Below, piece after piece: positions 60,624 to 64,000 of a stretch of 64,000 bases of DNA. The notes beneath the pieces are model-generated. The model did no database searches and was not told the origin of the DNA. It saw only the letters and a list, made by a program, of their open reading frames with translations. Numbering within the stretch: the stretch's first letter is position 1; each line of letters begins with the position of its first letter. The translations under genes were made by a program, and so were the position numbers. This stretch comes from JAEVLT01 sp050496765 (lineage in GTDB: Bacteria; Bacillota; Bacilli; Bacillales; Cytobacillaceae), in contig NZ_JBNWEO010000015.1 in NCBI RefSeq assembly GCF_050496765.1, positions 620,001-684,000 on the forward strand, read 5' to 3'.

Positions 60624-61247
60624 TTATGTATTTTTTGAAATCTTTCGATAGAACACCACAAAATAAATGATACCAAGAATAAGCATATAGGCACCATATA
60701 AACCAATTGAAAGCCATTTATTGCCAGTAAAGGAAGCGCCGGCAAACGATAGAAGCAAAACGTTTGGTATTTTTCCAATCGCGGATGCCGCAAAGAAAGT
60801 TAGCCAGTTTACCCTGCTTAGGCCACAGCCAATATTGACAACGGGCGCTGGGATAATCGGGATAATTCGGCTGATCAAAATGGCGGCAAAGGCATGTCTG
60901 TTTAAAAAAACTTCAAAATCTCTTATTTTCGGATAGTTTTGCAAACGGGTTTGGGCTGCTTCCCTGAAACCGTAGCGGCTTAGAAAGAAGAAGCCCATTG
61001 TTCCGACCATTGATCCGGCTAATGTAATGGCTAAGCCTTGAGTGGTTCCAAACAGCGCGCCGATCGTTCCAGCCAGAATCGGAAACGGAATCAGCGGAAA
61101 AAATACGCAAATTGCAACCAATAATGCACTTACAACCATCGCCAAACTGCTGCCGGATTTAATGATTTCCAAAAGCATTGCTTTTTGCGTGTAACCAACC
61201 GCAATGATGAGGAGCAAACTGGTGATGCTGATCATTTTTTTGAACAT
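60624..61247 (-). CDS. TVP38/TMEM64 (VTT domain) membrane protein
   Basis: 207 residues. FPLIPFPILAGTIGALFG and SRIIPIIPAPVVNIGCGLS with FFAASAIGKIPNVLL are the VTT/SNARE-associated domain motifs shared with DedA proteins, which are linked to lipid scrambling. GGAGGAAG precedes the ATG. It starts a three-gene run with GNAT and LysE. Confidence 0.9.
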   Translation of the reverse strand: MFKKMISITSLLLIIAVGYTQKAMLLEIIKSGSSLAMVVSALLVAICVFFPLIPFPILAGTIGALFGTTQGLAITLAGSMVGTMGFFFLSRYGFREAAQTRLQNYPKIRDFEVFLNRHAFAAILISRIIPIIPAPVVNIGCGLSRVNWLTFFAASAIGKIPNVLLLSFAGASFTGNKWLSIGLYGAYMLILGIIYFVVFYRKISKNT

Positions 61248-61370
61248 AACTTCCTCCGAAATCGGGTTGATGTTTAAGTGTAATTTAATTCTACCATACT
61301 ATTTTGGAAAACTCGCCTATTGTTGAACTTCCCGAGTACAGATGGTCAGAGCCTTCCACCTTCTATAACA

Positions 61371-61412
61371 AAAAAGACCTTCCATCCCTTTATTTAGGAT
61401 AAAAGGTCTTCT
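61371..61412 (-). terminator. terminator of the NlpC/P60 gene
   Basis: On the minus strand AAGACCTTTT..AAGGTCTT forms a hairpin and TTTTTTG follows. It lies about 12 bases after the gene. Confidence 0.8.
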
Positions 61413-61424
61413 TGTATCAATTTT

Positions 61425-62435
61425 TTAAAATGCTGAACGGGATCCCAAATATCTTGATGTCCAATACGAGTAGGTCATATCAGAAATGGTAATCCCGGAT
61501 GATCCCGCATGGATAAATTTATTGTTTCCTAGATAGATTCCATTATGGGATGGACCGGATTTGTATGTTTGATAGTAAACAATATCGCCTGGCTGCGGCG
61601 AACTTACTGGTCTTGTTGCAGTCCACTGGGTCGCAACTGTCCTTGGTAAGCTGATTCCTACCTTATTAAACACATATTTTACAAATCCACTGCAGTCAAA
61701 TCCGGCTGGGGTATTGCCTCCCCATAAATAAGGCGTACCGATATATTTCTTCGCTTCCTCAATAACTGCCTGTGCTTTTGACACAGAAGTACTGATAGGT
61801 GTGGCAACAACCGTAGTTGCCGGTGCAGAAACAGGGGTAACAGTCGCTGTTGCTGCGGCAGTTCCACTGATTTTTAATGCTTGTCCAACATAAATGGTAT
61901 CAGAAGTTAAACCGTTTAAGGCTTTTAACTGTGCCACAGTTGTATTGTAACGGACTGCAAGGACAGAAAGGGAATCTCCGCTTTGCACAGTATAGGTTGA
62001 TAGATTAGCAGGACTGGCAGCCGCTGCACGAACAGGCTCGCTTGCCCCTGTCACATTCAGTTTTTGACCAATGCGAATCAGATCTGAAGTCAGTCCATTG
62101 GCGCTTTTTAACTGACTAACTGTAGTTCCATACACTTTGGCGATGCCGGAAAGCGTGTCGCCCGCTTTCACGATATAGGTCGAACTGCTACTCCCATTTG
62201 CAGAAGTAACCGCTGAATCTTGAATTGATAGATTTTGATTTACATAAATAAGGTCACTGGAAAGATTGTTCCATTCTTTTAGTTGATTAATTGTCACATG
62301 GTAATTTTGTGAAATTTTCCATAAGCTGTCCCCTGGCTGAACGGTGTATGTATTTCCTGCTGCATTTGCAGACGCACCAAATCCGGTGAATAAAATTCCC
62401 GCGGCTGCCGCTGCACTCATAAGCTGTTTTCTCAT
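61425..62435 (-). CDS. LysM-NlpC/P60 cell-wall endopeptidase (LytE/CwlS-like)
   Basis: 336 residues with a signal peptide (about 1-25, ending ANAAG), three LysM repeats (YTVQPGDSLWKISQNYH, YIVKAGDTLSGIAKVYG, YTVQSGDSLSVLAVRYN), a Thr/Ala/Val linker, and an NlpC/P60 domain: GGNTPAGFDCSGFVKYVF with the catalytic Cys, RPVSSPQPGDIVYY and HNGIYLGNNKFIHAGSSG with the His. It cuts the D-Glu to meso-DAP bond in peptide stems outside the cell. AAGGAG precedes the ATG. Confidence 0.95.
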   Translation of the reverse strand: MRKQLMSAAAAAGILFTGFGASANAAGNTYTVQPGDSLWKISQNYHVTINQLKEWNNLSSDLIYVNQNLSIQDSAVTSANGSSSSTYIVKAGDTLSGIAKVYGTTVSQLKSANGLTSDLIRIGQKLNVTGASEPVRAAAASPANLSTYTVQSGDSLSVLAVRYNTTVAQLKALNGLTSDTIYVGQALKISGTAAATATVTPVSAPATTVVATPISTSVSKAQAVIEEAKKYIGTPYLWGGNTPAGFDCSGFVKYVFNKVGISLPRTVATQWTATRPVSSPQPGDIVYYQTYKSGPSHNGIYLGNNKFIHAGSSGITISDMTYSYWTSRYLGSRSAF

Positions 62436-62823
62436 GATTGCACTCCTTGTTTTTTCTTTTTTACAAATCTATGATAATGGAGTTTCAAACCTAAAAAACA
62501 CCCATAAATTGTGGTTTGTGAGGAAGTTTATTCCTCCAGTGGAAACGGCAGCCCTTTCTATGACAAACATAGAAGTTTGTCCAAACCCGTATAACAACTG
62601 GTTTTTCCACCCATTTACCACTACGAATTCACCTTCTCCTGTAACCTGTATGTAATTTACTTTTAATTTTTCTAAAAATTCTTTACTGAATTATTCAGCA
62701 TATGTCCAAAGAACCAGCTTTGAATGTAGAAATTTTGTAACAAAACATCCATGCATTACGTGGGATCAATTTTATAATGAAAGTAGATAAGCTTGGAAAA
62801 AAATAATGAAGTTTGGTGATAAA
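62436..62823. other. intergenic region between divergent genes
   Basis: No gene is seen. GACAAAC at 62562-62568 is an exact inverted copy of GTTTGTC at 62575-62581 (6-base spacer), a possible operator. A TATAAT-like box (TTTATAATG near 62772) lies 45 bases before the radical SAM start. The wall hydrolase promoter should lie at the left end, but I cannot point to it. Confidence 0.5.
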
Positions 62824-63999
62824 ATGCAGATAACTGGCCATCCGTATGGAAATGGGCACCCACATGCCTATGGAAAAGAAATTAATTATGATCAAAACCC
62901 GTTTATTGTCATTTGGGAAGTCACCCGGGCATGTCAATTAAAATGTGTGCATTGCCGTGCTGATGCGCAAATCCTTCCCGATCCGCGCGAATTGACGCAT
63001 GAAGAAGGAATCAAACTCATTGATGAGATTTATGAAATGAACAACCCGATGCTCGTGTTTACAGGTGGGGATTGTATGTTGCGCGAGGATCTGTTTGAGC
63101 TTGCTGATTATGCAGTGAAAAAAGGAATGCGCGTTTCGATGACGCCAAGTGCAACCCCGAATGTGACGAAAGAAAAAATGGAGCGTGCCAAAGCAGTGGG
63201 TCTTTCACGCTGGGGCTTTAGCCTTGATGGGCCGAATCCGGAAATCCACGATCATTTTCGCGGGACACCTGGTTCATTTGACCTAACGATCGAAAAAATT
63301 AACTATTTGAACGAGCTTGAAATGCCGCTGCAAATCAATACTGTTATTTCCCGGTACAACTATGACCATTTAGAAGAGATGTCCAAGTTGGTAGGCGAGC
63401 TAAAAGCTGTCATGTGGTATATTTTCCTACTAGTGCCAACAGGAAGAGGTCAAATCAAGGATTGCATCTCTCCAGTGGAACATGAGAAAGTTTTCCGCTG
63501 GCTTTACGAACTCAGCAAAACGGCACCATATGATATTAAAACAACCGCAGCGCAGCATTATCGAAGGGTCGTACTTCAGCAAAAAATGCGCGAACATAAA
63601 ATCGCATCCGGCGAAATCCATTACGAAGACTCGATTACAACCGACTTCGCCTCAATGCATGATGGCTTAAAACGGGCGCCTAAAGGCGTGAATGATGGCA
63701 ATGGGTTCGCGTTCATTACCCATATTGGCGATGTGGTTCCAAGTGGTCTGTTGCCGATTGTTGCCGGAAATATCCGCGAATCGTCTCTGGCATCGATCTA
63801 CCGGGAATCAAAAATATTTAAAGACCTTCGCCAGCCCGATCAATACAAAGGCAAATGCGGCGTTTGCGAGTTCAATAAAATTTGCGGTGGCTCCCGTTCA
63901 AGAACGTATGCGGTAACGGGCGATTATATGGAAAGCGAGCCATTCTGTGTTTATATCCCTGAAACGCTGCGAGGAAAAGAAAAACAGGTGTCTATATAA
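62824..63999 (+). CDS. radical SAM/SPASM protein (TIGR04053-like)
   Basis: About 391 residues. The radical SAM cluster motif is CQLKCVHC; VFTGGDCMLR and FSLDGPNPEIHDHFRG follow. The C-terminal SPASM region has CGVCEFNKICGGSRSR and a late Cys in EPFCVY, for extra clusters. It resembles the Bacillus TIGR04053 (BA_1875-like) group, related to the AhbC/AhbD/NirJ heme-side-chain enzymes and peptide maturases. The substrate is unknown, and the partner genes lie beyond the window. The ATG at 62824 follows GGTGAT; one at 62806 has a weaker site. The stop ends at 63999. Confidence 0.88.
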   Translation: MQITGHPYGNGHPHAYGKEINYDQNPFIVIWEVTRACQLKCVHCRADAQILPDPRELTHEEGIKLIDEIYEMNNPMLVFTGGDCMLREDLFELADYAVKKGMRVSMTPSATPNVTKEKMERAKAVGLSRWGFSLDGPNPEIHDHFRGTPGSFDLTIEKINYLNELEMPLQINTVISRYNYDHLEEMSKLVGELKAVMWYIFLLVPTGRGQIKDCISPVEHEKVFRWLYELSKTAPYDIKTTAAQHYRRVVLQQKMREHKIASGEIHYEDSITTDFASMHDGLKRAPKGVNDGNGFAFITHIGDVVPSGLLPIVAGNIRESSLASIYRESKIFKDLRQPDQYKGKCGVCEFNKICGGSRSRTYAVTGDYMESEPFCVYIPETLRGKEKQVSI

Positions 64000-64000
64000 T

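Overview
The window comes from the chromosome of a low-to-mid GC, endospore-forming Firmicute, most likely a Bacillaceae member. Support for this: strong AGGAGG-type ribosome binding sites, frequent TTG starts, a CotA-type spore coat laccase, two DUF4183 (spore-surface type) proteins, Bacillus-type dppABCDE and puc-like gene sets, a riboflavin operon of the Bacillus kind, and terminator-type riboswitches. I cannot name the genus with confidence.

Layout. 1-3.5 kb: VOC protein and a TPP-riboswitch thiM-thiD-thiE salvage operon. 3.5-7 kb: orphan holin, class A penicillin-binding protein, SDR oxidoreductase. 7.0-8.0 kb: an array of 52-bp tandem repeats. 8.0-12.2 kb: a second TPP riboswitch that leads into an NCS2 base permease, a LuxE-type acyl-protein synthetase and a LuxC-type acyl-CoA reductase. 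12.2-18.3 kb: a cobalamin-riboswitch operon with a wall-anchored transcobalamin-like protein, a DUF4430 lipoprotein and a complete ECF transporter. 18.4-22.3 kb: FMN-riboswitch ribDE-ribBA-ribH. 22.3-29.7 kb: GH25 lysozyme, small regulators and membrane proteins, EamA, HpaB and a second NCS2 permease. 29.7-39 kb: dipeptide transport and peptidase genes beside an Lrp-type regulator and a divergent amidohydrolase. 39-42 kb: HesB-like protein, class B PBP, a perfect 19-bp inverted repeat, and a 21-bp repeat array. 42-47.5 kb: molybdenum hydroxylase (xanthine dehydrogenase family) operon. 47.6-57.6 kb: cotA, a frameshifted aromatic-acid-exporter-like gene, a two-component system, a ClC transporter, DUF4183 genes, isochorismatase-like and MFS genes. 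57.6-58.7 kb: a second 52-bp array. 58.7-64 kb: three small genes, LysE, GNAT, TVP38, a LysM-NlpC/P60 hydrolase and a radical SAM/SPASM protein.

The 1-22 kb section is largely vitamin economy: four riboswitches (two TPP, one cobalamin, one FMN), all on the minus strand. The most interesting unit is the second TPP operon. Both acyl-transfer cysteines of the LuxE/LuxC pair are present (LuxE C352, LuxC C291), yet there is no luciferase. TPP control plus a base permease suggests import and reduction of an oxidised (carboxylate) thiamine precursor to an aldehyde or alcohol that ThiD or ThiM could then use. This is inference; I know of no described system of this kind.

The second striking feature is a pair of noncoding arrays 50 kb apart. 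They differ in sequence but share an exact 52-bp period, a TATGAAC junction, a GACCAT core and a CCC..GGGC hairpin, which suggests one family of fast-diverging structured repeats. Two genes are broken at homopolymer runs that are also canonical -1 slippery heptamers; base-calling error, mutation and programmed frameshifting cannot be told apart from this sequence alone.
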